Positions 34,404 to 46,151 of a DNA stretch of 64,000 nt are shown here, piece after piece (within the stretch, counting starts at the first letter, position 1; each line of letters starts with the position of its first letter). The notes under the pieces are model-generated. The model saw nothing but the letters and a program-made list of their open reading frames with translations. It was not told the origin of the DNA and did not search any database. The stretch is from positions 68,910,720 through 68,974,719 of the forward strand of contig CM046000.1 in NCBI GenBank assembly GCA_025175895.1. The letters are read 5' to 3'. The stretch comes from Wurfbainia villosa. Lineage: Eukaryota > Streptophyta > Magnoliopsida > Zingiberales > Zingiberaceae. The position numbers and the translations under genes are program-made.

Positions 34404-34749
34404 ATGCTCGATCAGTCGAGTGCTTAACTGAGTCGACTCCATTCTGTGCCCGTGCGGTGCCATCGATCATTGCCATTACAGCGCGATCATTGATCGACTA
34501 TCGATCATTGCCGATCCATGCGATCGGCCGCCAAACATTAAGTCGGTATTATACCCGGTCGATCGACCATCGACTCGGATCGATCATTGTCATTCCCTGG
34601 CCGTCGACTGGTGTCGGGAAAACCCATCCGACACTTGGCCAAATGGCCAAGTTTCACCTAAGAGCTACCCCTTCCCGGGTTACATTCGCTCACTCTCATC
34701 TCTCGGAGTCCCTTGCCTTCGAAGTTCTCTTCGTTTTTGGCCAAGTCCC

Positions 34750-36940
34750 TGTTAGTAATATATGAGAGATGTCCTAAGGCAATCGCCTTATGTATGAACC
34801 ATTTATATGATAAATGAAGATTCACTATTTGAGTATACATGTTTTATGTATTTGATTGGATCTTAAACTCATTTACTGAATGTCCACGATACGATTCACA
34901 GCATGAGAGAATTTGTGATTGGATCACAACTAGTGAGTATCTCTACATGTGTAATTGTGATACATCGGAATTATCCCTAGTCGATGAATTGATGGATTTG
35001 GACACCATCAATTCTGTCGATACTAGCATGAGGTATACTCCTTGGTGTATCCAGGCAACTGATTCTCACTGGCTGGAGACATAGTGATGTCCGGAGTTAA
35101 TCGTGGATGCTAGTTATGGTAACTAGTTCATTGGAGTGACCAGCCGTAAGACTTCATATGGTTCTCTGCATATATAGATATGTCAATGAAGTTCTTACTG
35201 TGGCTTAAGTGCGATGTTCCTTTGACTTACAGTATTCAAGTCATCTTGATCATGGAGACTTATGCTTTGACATGTTAAGCAAACATCTCTAAGGAGATAT
35301 GGACCCGGGATGATTGGGTATAAGTCGAAGTGATCGAAGGTGTTTGAATAGCCTATAAAGGATTCACCACTCCTTGCGAGGAGATGTATACCCATGGCCT
35401 CTCGTCGGATTGTTACTAAAGTCTTTGGCCAAAGCATTACATGTTTAGAGTAAAGTACTCTTCGATACATCTAGAATCCGTAGGACGAGGAAATGATACT
35501 TGGGCTAGGTGTGACGTAGTCAGCCTAGTGGGGACTGACACAATAGACCATGTCCTGAACCAAGTGGGTATAAGATGAGTGAAGGGAATGGGGCACGAAT
35601 CATTCGAGCTACTGAAGGGTTTCAGAAATAGTTCTGGATCAACCGTTGATCTTTTCGGTTAATTGGGGATCATGATGTACTACTAGGTGCCACTCATGAT
35701 CGTTCTATAATTAATGGTTAATTATAGATGGCCAACATAAACCGAGAACCTATTTGTTCACACGCACAACGAGCATAATCCAAAGGATTTAAAACGAGCT
35801 TGAGAATGGGATTCTCAGACCGAGAGAAACTAGGTTTGGTTGGACCAAACATAAAGCGAGCATGAAATCGTTTTAGTCGCAATGGAAGCGTGGATGGGCC
35901 GTGTCTTATGAAGACATAATGGATGAACCAAAATGGTTTGGTTCTAATCCAATGGAGGAGAATAAACCAAAGGGTTTGGTTTATTTTAATCGAATGAACC
36001 AAAAGTTGGTTCGGTTCGTTTTAACTTAAAATAAACCATCATGGTTTGGTTTATTTTAACTTATCTTAATGGAGCGGGTTAACGGGCTTTATGGATATGA
36101 TCCATTAACCATTAAGAGAATTAGTTCTCTATAAAATAGGGCATAAACCCTAACCCTAAAACTTAATGAAGTTGTTGCCACCCAACATGTTGTTGCCGCC
36201 CAACATGGTGTTGCCGCCAACTTCATGGAGCTGCTTCCACCTCCTTGCCGCCGGCAACCAAGCTTCAGCCGGCGATGCTCCGGCGACCCTCCGGTGATCT
36301 CTTGTGGGTTCGGTGATAAGGTGAGCTCCACATCTCCTTTGGCCGGCCTCTATTCCTCCACCAAAAGCTGTCCAGTTTTTCTGGACAGCTTGTTTCTTTG
36401 TTGTCGGAGCATCGTTTGGACGACGGTTAGTGCTCCGACGGCGGCTAACATACCGAGGATTTGATCTCCGGTAATCCTCTGAGGTGGAGGACGAAGGATT
36501 CGTCAAACGGTTGACGAATACCTCTCCGGAGAAGCGAGTTTTGAGAACTCGTTTTAGGATCCGAATTTGGATTCGGATTATGATCATCTCTCGATCACGT
36601 CGTCTTCAACACGAGGCTAGTAACCCGTACAAAGATGAAGCTCGTGGCTTAGCGAAGTCATCCCGAGGAACTCGGCGTGGATACGGATAGAGACGATTCT
36701 AGCGAGGATCGTTCCGGTTGATGCCGTTCCCGCTACACGTCATACGAAAGGTATAACGTAGATAAATTTCCTTTTATTGCAAATTTAAATTTACGGTTAT
36801 GTCTACACTTGTTGTAATATGCATGCGTGCGTTGTGTGTGTTGTAATAAATGTAGATTTATTATTTTTATTGCTTCCGCTGTGCTCATGTTTACGAAACA
36901 TGATCGAACACACACACGCCGCAGTGCCGGAAACCCAACA
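34750..36940 (+). mobile_element. Solo LTR E' of element E family
   Basis: TGTTAGTAATATATG to AAACCCAACA, 2191 bp, plus orientation, flanked by GTCCC (34745-34749 and 36941-36945). No internal sequence or primer site follows, so it is a solo LTR, the usual product of recombination between the two LTRs of one element. Same family as E, whose LTR in turn holds A. TATA at 36130-36140. Confidence 0.93.
36365..36391 (+). other. Perfect 11-bp hairpin in solo LTR
   Basis: AAGCTGTCCAG (36365-36375), TTTTT loop, CTGGACAGCTT (36381-36391), about 230 bp past the TATA box. Same arms as 3484-3509. Confidence 0.85.
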
Positions 36941-37259
36941 GTCCCTCGGCAGCATCAGGCGCATGGCTCTGCAATGCTCCTTCGCGTCTCTTGCCTCGAA
37001 GTCTACTTCCTCCGGCTTCACTCAAAGCTTCTCGTCCGGCGGTCCCTCGGATGCTCCAAGCGCACGGCTTCCGCAAAGTTATCCTTCACCGACTCAAGGC
37101 ACGAGTCATGAGATGTGAAACTCGCCACGGCTCCATGTGCGAATTACTAATTCCTGCACGACTTCAACGCACATATCAAATCAACATAACACACTAACTT
37201 AAACCCTTTGCCACACACATCAAAACCTTATTATGGCAAGAGATTTCCCTAACAAGAAC

Positions 37260-37701
37260 GTCATTGACATATCTATATATGCAGAGAACCATATGAAGTC
37301 TTACGACTGGTCACTCCAATGAACTAGTTACCATAACTAGCATCCACGATTAACTCCGGACATCACAATGTCTCCAGCCAGTGAGAATCAGTTGCTTGGA
37401 TACACCAAGGATTATACCTCGTGCTAGTCTCGACAGAATTGATGGTGTCAAAATCCATCAATTTATCGACTAGGGATAATTTCGATACATCACAATTACA
37501 CATGTTGAGATACTCACTAGTTGTGATCCAATCACAAATTCTCTCATGCTGTGAGTCGTATCGCGGACATTCAGTAAATGAGTTTAAGATCCAATCAAAT
37601 ACATGAAACCATGTATACTCAAATAGTGAATCTTCATTTATCATATAAATGGTTCATACATAAGGAGATTGCCTTAGGACATCTCTCATATATTACTAAC
37701 A
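37260..37701 (-). repeat. Element E 5' LTR, U3-distal part
   Basis: Continuation of the LTR broken at 4715; ends ATTACTAACA at 37701, the LTR outer edge. Homologous in reverse to 34750-35195. Confidence 0.92.
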
Positions 37702-37897
37702 GACTGCTCAAAATATTAGTTGACTGCAAAACCATGACTCAGTTTCTAGACCCCAGTTCAAGTCTGCCAAGAGCGAGCACCTATTGTGTTTGTCGAGCTA
37801 TATAGATCAGTCAACTAGTGTTATACGCTAATCGACTGCCAAGCTTATGTTCGACAGTCGAATTCGTAATAGACTACTCAGCCAGTCGACTAGGGCA
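37702..37897. other. Inter-element remnant with decayed CAGTCGACTG motifs
   Basis: The only 196 bp not assigned to a nested element. It contains GTTGACTG, GATCAGTCAACTAG, CGACAGTCGA and CAGTCGACTA (37883-37892), resembling a Sirevirus U3 after mutation. Probably a fragment of an older LTR into which both E and F inserted. Confidence 0.5.
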
Positions 37898-39794
37898 TGT
37901 TAGGATGTATACTGAAAAATCTATCTTTTGTATGAATATCTTTAGATTGAAATAAGAATCACATGATCATTGTTTGCATATTTATAGTTATGCATATTGT
38001 CTAATACATTACATTGTAGATAACATGGTGTGTAGTGTCACACGGGAGATCATGTTATCAGTTCCTTATAAAGTATAAATAAAGGCTCACAACCGAGATG
38101 GTTATGGACAAACCTTTTGAATGGTTGTAGTGTGATTTGGTATTGGTTTGTCTTGACCATAGAATTACACTAGTACACTTTGTGTGTATTGAGCAGGAGA
38201 GACTTAGAGGTGATTCGATTTATTGCTGACTACATAATCGAATCGGACCTCAGATATTGTGTTGTACATGCTCATAATTCGGATATAATAACGGGCACAT
38301 ATACTTAGTATTCATTTATTTGATTTACCAATGGGCGAGATTTATAAAGTAAATCGATATGCTCGGTAAGTTGGGTAATGGTATTATTTATATGGTGTGT
38401 CATTGATTATAGGTGGAAACCGTGTCCTATATATTAGGATGATGATGTCCCCTTGAGGAGCTCATAAGGTTCATCATGTAAACCTTGCAAGTGGACTTGG
38501 TCCGGCATGATGATAAGGTTGAGTGGTACTACTCATGGAGTTAGATGTTGATTAATTAATTGTCAGTAAATTAATTAATTGACGGGCATTCGACATCTTA
38601 AACACGGGGAGATAAATGTACAAATAATATAAGGAGCCCATATTAACTTATGGGGGTTGGTGAGGTAGATCAACGATAATCCTCTAGTGGAATGGATTAT
38701 CATTAATGGATCAGACTTTATGTGGGCTTGATCCATTGGGTGGCCAAGATCCAACTCCTCCTCATGGTCCCTATTGTAGCCTATTAAAACCTCATGGAGC
38801 CTAGATCCGATGTTGGAAAATAAAACTCTAGATTCAATGGTGGAGATTAAATCTCTAGATCCCACGGTTGAGATTAAATCTCTAGATCCGACGGTTGAGA
38901 TTAAATCCCTAGAACCGACGGTGGAGATTAAAAGGAGGCTTAAGCCTAACTCTATAAATAAGGTCTTATGGCTTGGGCGGCATAAGAAGAGAAGGGAGAT
39001 TAGGTTTTTTTCTTCCTTGGCTTGGGCGGCAAGAAACAAGTGGGCGGCTAGGGTTTTTGGAGGTGCCTTGGGCGGCAACAATAGGAGGGCTTCCTTTCTT
39101 CTTCCTTAGGTGTTGCCGACCCCCATCTTTTTTCTCTCTACCTTTGCCAGTGCTCAACCTATTTCTCTTCCTCTCCTTGGCCAGTGGAAACAAGGGTTAG
39201 GGTGGTTCCTTGGAGCTCTTGGCCGGCGCCCACTTCCTCCTCTATTCTCTCTTTGGCCGGCGGCAAGCATCAAGTTTGGATCTTGGTGGTCGGTTAAAGG
39301 AAAGAGAAGAGTTTTGTTTTATGATCTTCCTTTGTTCACAGTGAACAAGGAAGGGAAGATTGGTGATCTAGGAGGCTTCGACTTTTCGAAGATTGTCGCC
39401 CACACGATATCTAAAAGGAGGAAGGACATACAATAGAAGATCGAGAGGTATAATGCTTGTTTATATTCTTTTGTATTATGTCTATAATTAGTTTCAATTA
39501 TATGCATGTTGTATGTTTTTATTATGTGTCTAATTTACTTGGACCCCGAAAACAAACACAAAACCCGACGATCCGTACATCGTCTATTCCGCGGCTATTT
39601 GAATAATAGAAGTTGGTTGCTTGAACAACAAGTTTGTTCAAGTGACTACTCTAATCGAATAGCACGATGATAGAATGGTTGCTTGGGTAATCCCTTTTGT
39701 CTAGGATTATTTTTTTTTTTAATCTGGGGACGTAGACAGGATCGCCATGAACAAGCGACCAAGTTGAAGTGGGAAGCGAAGTTTCCTACCTTCA
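37898..39794 (+). repeat. Element F 5' LTR
   Basis: TGTTAGGATGTATACTG to TTCCTACCTTCA, 1897 bp. TATAAATA at 38953-38960 is the likely TATA box. Its first about 460 bp match both copies at 62854 and 63314. Confidence 0.9.
38826..38933. repeat. 27-bp minisatellite, 4 copies, in F 5' LTR
   Basis: Four units in the opposite orientation to those in C, core GATCCGACGGTTGAGATT. Confidence 0.85.
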
Positions 39795-39796
39795 AG

Positions 39797-40370
39797 TGGT
39801 ATCAGAGCCACGGTTTCCGATTTTGTGTGTTTAGTATTCAGTTACTTTTATGCACTTTTTCATATATTATATGTGTCGGATAATAGTAGGATGTGCGTAC
39901 GTTATCTTTTTGGTTGCAGGCATAGGATCCAACTATTATGGCCATATGTGTGTATGTGATTGTATGTGTGTAATTGTATATTATTTGAATCCTCGGGGTT
40001 GACGAGGCTAGTATTTAATTTTGTATTTAAATATGACATTGTTTAGCCACTCTTTTTATTTTAGTTTGCTTTCGATCTAAATTTTATGTACACTCCTTCG
40101 TGGAGTATAGGATAGATGGATGTAATTTAAAATAGTTTTTTTTCTCGGCTCGGATCTCCGGATGACTTGTACATGGCGTAGGGAGGAGCGGACAAGATGG
40201 CAATACGACGGGAGGCATATTGGAGACAAAAGCCATAATATTTGGAAAATATTTCTTTTTCATATTTATTGCTTATTGTTTGATATGTATGTCACAGGTT
40301 AGAAAATTCCTCAATTTTAAATTACTAAGTGAGAGAGGAATACTTTTATAAATTCCCACGGCCTCCATTA
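39797..40370 (+). other. Element F primer binding site and leader, 5' segment
   Basis: TGGTATCAGAGCC at 39797-39809, then noncoding leader homologous to C. It includes the uninterrupted target GTATA (40105-40109) that D occupies in C. Ends at CATTA (40366-40370), duplicated by G. Confidence 0.88.
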
Positions 40371-42181
40371 TGTTGGGTTTCCCGAGCCGCAAAAACTGCT
40401 TTTTGTGTTGCGGAAACCTCGGAAGCCCAGCCATGGATCCGTGCGAAGATATATAAAATTAAAACATGTATGTGCTTAAGAAAACCTAGATCTACCTTAG
40501 ATCTAGAAGGTGAGACCATTACCCTTGTAGCGATGCCCTTCGCTTATCCCGCTCGCCCAAACGCTTTGTCGAAACTCGAGAGTGTCAAGTGTACACTCCT
40601 CTACAAGTATCCACACGGACAAATGGCGGAGAAAAACACCTTAGAGTGTGCTAGCACCCTTTAGGTATTTCGGCCAAGGAAGTATTGGGAGAGCAAGAAG
40701 GAGAGCTAGGAAGAAGATGATGAAGTTACCTACAAAATCAATTCTCTTCATCAAATGAGAGTGGCCGGCCACTTATTGTTGGGGGGTTACATGCATGCAT
40801 GTAACTCCAAGGGCCTATGGCTCTTTGTCTCCCTCATGAGGTGGAACCACATGATAAGTCCATGATGATGTGGAACACCATCATTGGCCGGCCCCCATGC
40901 CAAGTCACCATGACATGGCAAATGGTCAAGTCAAAATTGACCATTCCCTCTCAAGTCAAGTCAAACTTGACCTCTTATCTCCCATGGTTGATCAAATCTA
41001 ACCATGTGATTCAAGTCAATTTGATTTAATGAATCCCTATTCATTAATTTAAATTGACCCAATGAATCAAATCTAAATTATACTGATTCAACACTTGAAT
41101 CAAATTGAGTCTAACTCAATTAGTCTAATTTGGATTACTCTTAATCCAATTTGGTTCATCCCTTGAACCTAATCCTCATGGTTCATCATATGAACCTAAT
41201 CTCCATCTAATTGCCCTTTGTGTGTGACCCTATAGGTTCTTGTAACGTTGGCAATGCTCCTAAACCGATTTAGGAACATAAGCAATGAGCGGTATCTAGC
41301 AAGACATCATTGCTACCCAAGTTACAAGAATGTTGAGCTCCAACATCACCTTTGTGACTACTAATTGTGACTCTCATAATATGTGACAATGTCCCTCTAT
41401 CCTTGACATCTAGATTGACCGATTGAGGCATAGACCGTGTCATCCTCAGTACAATCTATATCTTCAACTCCAAGTAGACTCACTCTAATCAAATGAGCTT
41501 AATATCTCATATTGACTCATTTGGGCATGTCCATGCACTTCGTGGTGTAACTCTATCAAGAATAACGATGTCACTCTCATCATGTAGGAGGGATAGATCC
41601 CATCTACATCACTCACATCCCTCCGCATAATTTGTTACATACCCAGTAATCGCCTTTACAGTCCACCAATTTACGGGTGACATTTGACGAAGCCAAAGTA
41701 TGCAACTCCTTATGTAGGGAACCATGGTAACTTCAGGTCCAAGAACTAATAGTCATACTAATAGTCACATGAGAAAGTATATGACACTCATATAATGATC
41801 CATGATACTTTCTCATGGCGGATCATTCAGTATACATTCTCCAATGCATACCCATGTGTCAACTTGATATCTCATATCCATGACTTGTGAGATCAAGTCA
41901 TCGTGTTGACCTACATGCTAGTCTCTACGGATTAACATTGTCCCTGAATGTTAATACTTGACTAGGAATGATTAAGAATAGTATTTTTTATATAATCTCA
42001 TTATCGATTCAAACAATTGATTGATATAGATAAGAACCTACTACTCAAGGACGTTATTATACTTAGTTATTTTGCACCAATACAAGTAAATATAATAACC
42101 ATGCCTTTATAAATAGGAATATGATACAATAAAATCCATATAACAATCATCACATGATTGGCTCTAGGGCTTTCACTAACA
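40371..42181 (-). repeat. Element G 3' LTR
   Basis: TGTTGGGTTTCCCG to TTTCACTAACA, 1811 bp. Minus TATAAAGG at 42104-42111 is a probable TATA box. Keeps the empty H target TATCC at 41398-41402. Confidence 0.92.
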
Positions 42182-42197
42182 AACCCCCACTAGCACT
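42182..42197 (-). promoter_or_regulatory. Element G polypurine tract
   Basis: Minus AGTGCTAGTGGGGGTT adjoining the LTR start TGTTAGTGAAAGCC. Confidence 0.8.
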
Positions 42198-42228
42198 AGT
42201 GTCAATCACCATAGTATCTAATACCCAA

Positions 42229-45200
42229 TTACCTAGTGTAACCATCATGCTTTTTCTGTGCCAAAGCCTTAGTCAAGGGATCTGCGATGTTAGCCTCTGT
42301 GGGTACTCTACAAATCTTCACATCTCCTCTATCGATAATCTCTCGAATGAGATGGAAGCGTCGTAGTATGTGTTTGGTCTGCTTGTGTGAGCGAGGTTCC
42401 TTAGCCTGCGCAATTGCTCCATTGTTGTCACAATAGAGCTCTATGGGATGTGCTATGCTAGAAACCACCCCAAGATCAGTAATGAACTTGCGGAAACTGC
42501 CTCCTTTGCTGCCTCTGATGTAGCGATATACTCAGCTTCTGTTGTAAAATCAACAACTGTGTCCTGCTTCGAACTCTTCCAGCTCACAGCGCCACCATTC
42601 AAAAAAAACACGAACCCTGAATGCGATCTATAATCATCCTGGTCAGTTTGGAAGCTGGCATCGTTGTAACCCTTTACAACTAGCTCCACATCGCCTCCAA
42701 ATATCAAGAAATATTCTTTAGTCCTTCTCAAGTACTTAAGAATATTCTTGACTGCTATCCAGTGACACTCACTTGGATTTGACTGGTATCTACTCGTCAT
42801 GTTCAAAGCATACGAGACATCATGATAAGTACATAGCATGGCGTACATGATAGATCCTATAGCAGATGCATAAGGGATCTTATCCATGCAGTCTCTCTCC
42901 TCTCTAGAAGAGGGACTTTGAGTCTTCGAAAGACTCACACCATGTGACATCGACAGAAGTCCCTTCTTGGAATTCTATATGGCAAACCGTAGTAATACAG
43001 TGTCAATATATGTACTCTGACTTAGGCCAAGCAATCTCTTAGATCTATCTCTATAGATCTTGATGCCTAAAATATAGGCTGCTTCACCTAAGTCCTTCAT
43101 TGAGAAGCACGTCCCCAGCCAAGTCTTCACAGACTATAGCGAAGGGATGTCATTCCCAATGAGTAGTATGTCATCTACATACAATACAAGGAAGACAACT
43201 GTGTTCCCATTTACCCTCTTGTAGACACTGGGTTCATCTTCATTCTTGATGAAACCAAATTGTTTGATCGCATCATCGAATCAAAGATTCCAGCTTCGAG
43301 AAGCTTGCTTTAGCCCATAAATGGACCTTTGCAGCTTGCATACTTTTCCAATATGCTGTGGATCTACAAAACCCTCAGGTTGTGTCATGTACACATCCTC
43401 GAGTAAGTTTCCATTCAGAAATATAGTTTTGACATCCATCTGCCAGATCTCATAATCGTGGTATGCTGCAATAGCAAGCATGATCCGAATGGACTTAAAC
43501 ATCACCACTGGAGAAAAGGTTTCATCATAGTCAATACCAAGAATTTGCTTGAAACCTTTATCCACCAATCGACCCTTATAGGTATGCGTAAGTCCATCCA
43601 TGTTAGTATTTCTCTTAAAGACCCACTTACACCCAATGGGTTTGACCCCTTCAGGTGGATCAACCAAAGTCCATACTTGGTTGGTGTACATGGATTCCAT
43701 CTCGAATCTCATGGCCTCTAGCCATTTCTCAGAATCTGGGCTCATCACAGCTTCCTGATAGGAGGTAGGCTCATTCTCAATGAGCATAATGTCATCATGG
43801 TTAGATAAGAGAATTGAGTATCTCTCAGGCTGATGACGTACCCTATCAGACCTGTGAAGAGGTAGGTCTACCTGAACAAGTGGTTGTTCCACAACTCTTT
43901 GTGTAACAATCTCATCACCCATAACACTTTGTGGTTCCTGTTCAACCTCCATCAAGGCTTCAGTGCTATGATCCTTATGTTGAATTTTTTCAAGATCGAA
44001 CATACTCCCACTAGTTTTTCTAGAAACAAAATCCCTTTCTAGAAAAACCCCAGTCTTTGCCACAAACACTTTGTGCTGACTGGGAATGTAGAAGTAATAT
44101 CCCTTAGTCTCCTTGAGATATCCAACAAAATAGCACTTATCGGATTTGGGTCCCAGTTTGTCTGAGATTTGACGTCGAACGTAAGCCTCACAACCCCAAA
44201 TACTCATGAAAGACATCTTGAGATTTCTCCCTGTCCATATCGTATATGGTGTCTTTATCACAACCTTTGATGGTACACGATTAAGGGTCAAGGCTGCTGT
44301 GTCTAGAGCATATCCCCAAAAGGATATAGGAAGATCTGTGTGACTCATCATAGATCGTACCATATCTAATAGGGTACGATTCCTCCTTTCGGATACACCA
44401 TTCCACTGTAGTGTTCCAAGAGGAGTGAGTTGGGATAGAATCCCACACTCAGCTAGATAGTCACAAAACTCATGGCTAAGGTATTCACCACCTCGATCTG
44501 ATCGAAGTATCTTAATACTCTTGCCAAGCTAGTTTTGTACTTCATTCTTGAATTCTTTGAACTTTTCAAAGGATTCTGATTTATGTGTCATTAGATACAC
44601 ATAACCATATCTACTGAAGTCATCAGTAAATGTAATGAAGTACCTGTAACCACCTCTAGCAACCACATTGAAAGGGCCACATACATCACTATGTATAAGT
44701 CTTAACAAGTCTGTTGCTCTTTCACTGTGTCCACTAAAGGGAGTCTTGGTCATCTTGCCTAGAAGGCAAGACTCGCATGTCTCATATGATTCAAAATCAA
44801 ACGAGTCCAGCAGCCCATCCTTATGGAGCTGGGATAAGCGACTCTCATTTATGTGACCTAAGCGACAATGCCAGAGATAGGTTTGGTTCAACTCATTTGA
44901 CTTGAACCTCTTGGTACTTATGTTATAGATGGGGCTCTCTAAGTCTATAAAGTAGAGTCTGTTCATTAGAGGTGCACTACAATAGAACATATCATTTAAA
45001 TAAACTGAACAATATTTGTTCTTTATTATAAATGTAAATCCTTTCTTGTCCAAACAAGAAACCAAAATTATGTTCTTAGTTAAAGCAGACACATAACAAC
45101 ATTCATCAAGTTCTAGTACAAGCCCAGTGGGCAGAGATATATCATAAGTTCCTACAGCAACAACAACATCTCTTGCTCCATTGCCTACTCGTAGGTCCAC

Positions 45201-46151
45201 CTCGCCCTTTGTCAATGCCTTGCTATTTCTCAATGCCTGCACATTGGTACAAATGTGAGATGCACATCCGGTATCTAATACCCATGATGAAGAAATAGAT
45301 AGATTAACTTCTATAACATTTATACCTGAAGTAGAAGTCTCACTTCTCTTCTTCTTAAGATCTTCCAGGTAAGCTTTGCAGTTACGCTTCCAGTGTCCAG
45401 CTTCCGTGCAGTGGAAGCAAGCCCCTTCCTTGGCCACCCCTCCTTTGGGTTTCAGTTTTTTTCCTTTGCCCTTGGCCTGGGAATTTCCCTTACCTTTAGG
45501 CTTGCCCTTGCCTTTCTGCACCATCAAAATGGAGTCAGATTTTCCCTTCTTAAGGTTGAGCTCAGCAGTTCTCAACATGCTGAGCATCTCAAGCAGTGAC
45601 TTATCAATTTCATTCATGTTGTAATTCATGACAAATTGATTGTAGGCTTGTGGCAAAGATTGCAAGATCAGGTCAGTGGCCAACTCTTGTCCAAGTGGGA
45701 ATCCCAATCTTTGTAGGTTTTCTATGTACCCAATCATCTTGAGTACATATGGACCTACGGGAGTCCCATCTTGCATCTTGGACTGAAACAATGCCTTAGA
45801 GACTTCATATCTCTCGTGCCTTGCTTGTCCTTGATATAGTTGACGAAGATGCTCAATCATATCATAAGCATTCATGAACTCATGTTGCTTCTGAAGCTCA
45901 GAGTTCATGGTCGCGAGCATGAGACATGACACATCTAATGCATCATCTTGATGCTTCTTGTAAGCATCTTTATCAGTTCGCGAGGCATTGGCAGGAGGTG
46001 CCTCCGAAATGGGCTGCTCCAGGATGTAAAATTTCCTTTCTTGGGTGAGAATGATTCTCAGGTTCCTGTACCAGTCCAGAAAATTTGCTCCATTGAGCTT
46101 GTCCTTCTCAAGGACAGAACACAGGGAGAGAGTGTTCGTGTTTGTCGACAT
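42229..46151 (-). pseudogene. Element G Ty1/copia gag-pol polyprotein (few lesions)
   Basis: One minus frame from ATG 46151. Gag: ANFLDWYRNLRI (22-33), UBN2 region, CCHC CFHCTEAGHWKRNC (245-258). Protease: VLDTGC (DTG 293-295). Pre-integrase WHCRLGH and CESCLLGKMTK. Integrase: HSDVCG, RSDRGGEY and the Glu after NGVS. RT: YVDD at 43170-43181. RNase H: CDNNGAIAQ. In-frame lesions are TAG at 44529-44531, TGA at 43281-43283, TAG at 43134-43136 and 42975-42977; a frameshift lies near 42465-42480. Each stop sits where related copia proteins have Gln or Arg, as expected from C-to-T change in CAG or CGA. The least damaged autonomous-type pol on the minus strand here. Confidence 0.88.

Larger units (their letters stand above)
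4716..37254 (-). mobile_element. Element A, gag-only Sirevirus-like LTR retrotransposon (contains C, D, B and a solo LTR)
   Basis: Flanked by the direct repeat AGAAC (4711-4715, 37255-37259) inside element E's LTR; the solo LTR shows the empty site (GTTCT, 35191-35195). Minus order: 5' LTR (33840-37254), primer site (33825-33837), gag (33776-32052), noncoding tail (32051-31430, resuming 6590-5926), 3' LTR (5925-4716). After removing the nested insertions the element is about 5.4 kb and has no protease, integrase or RT. The gag C-terminus resembles that of H, which supports a Sirevirus-related, non-autonomous element needing pol in trans (inference). Confidence 0.93.
33840..37254 (-). repeat. 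Element A 5' LTR, interrupted by solo LTR E'
   Basis: TGTTGGGAGATCG to TTTCCCTAACA. Without the insertion 34750-36940 and one TSD it is about 1219 bp, against 1210 for the partner. The uninterrupted target GTCCC is at 5612-5616 in the 3' LTR. Confidence 0.93.

Noticed and set aside
39332..39348. Short near-perfect palindrome TTGTTCACAGTGAACAA in F's LTR
   Set aside because: Single copy, not seen in C's LTRs, so no support for function.
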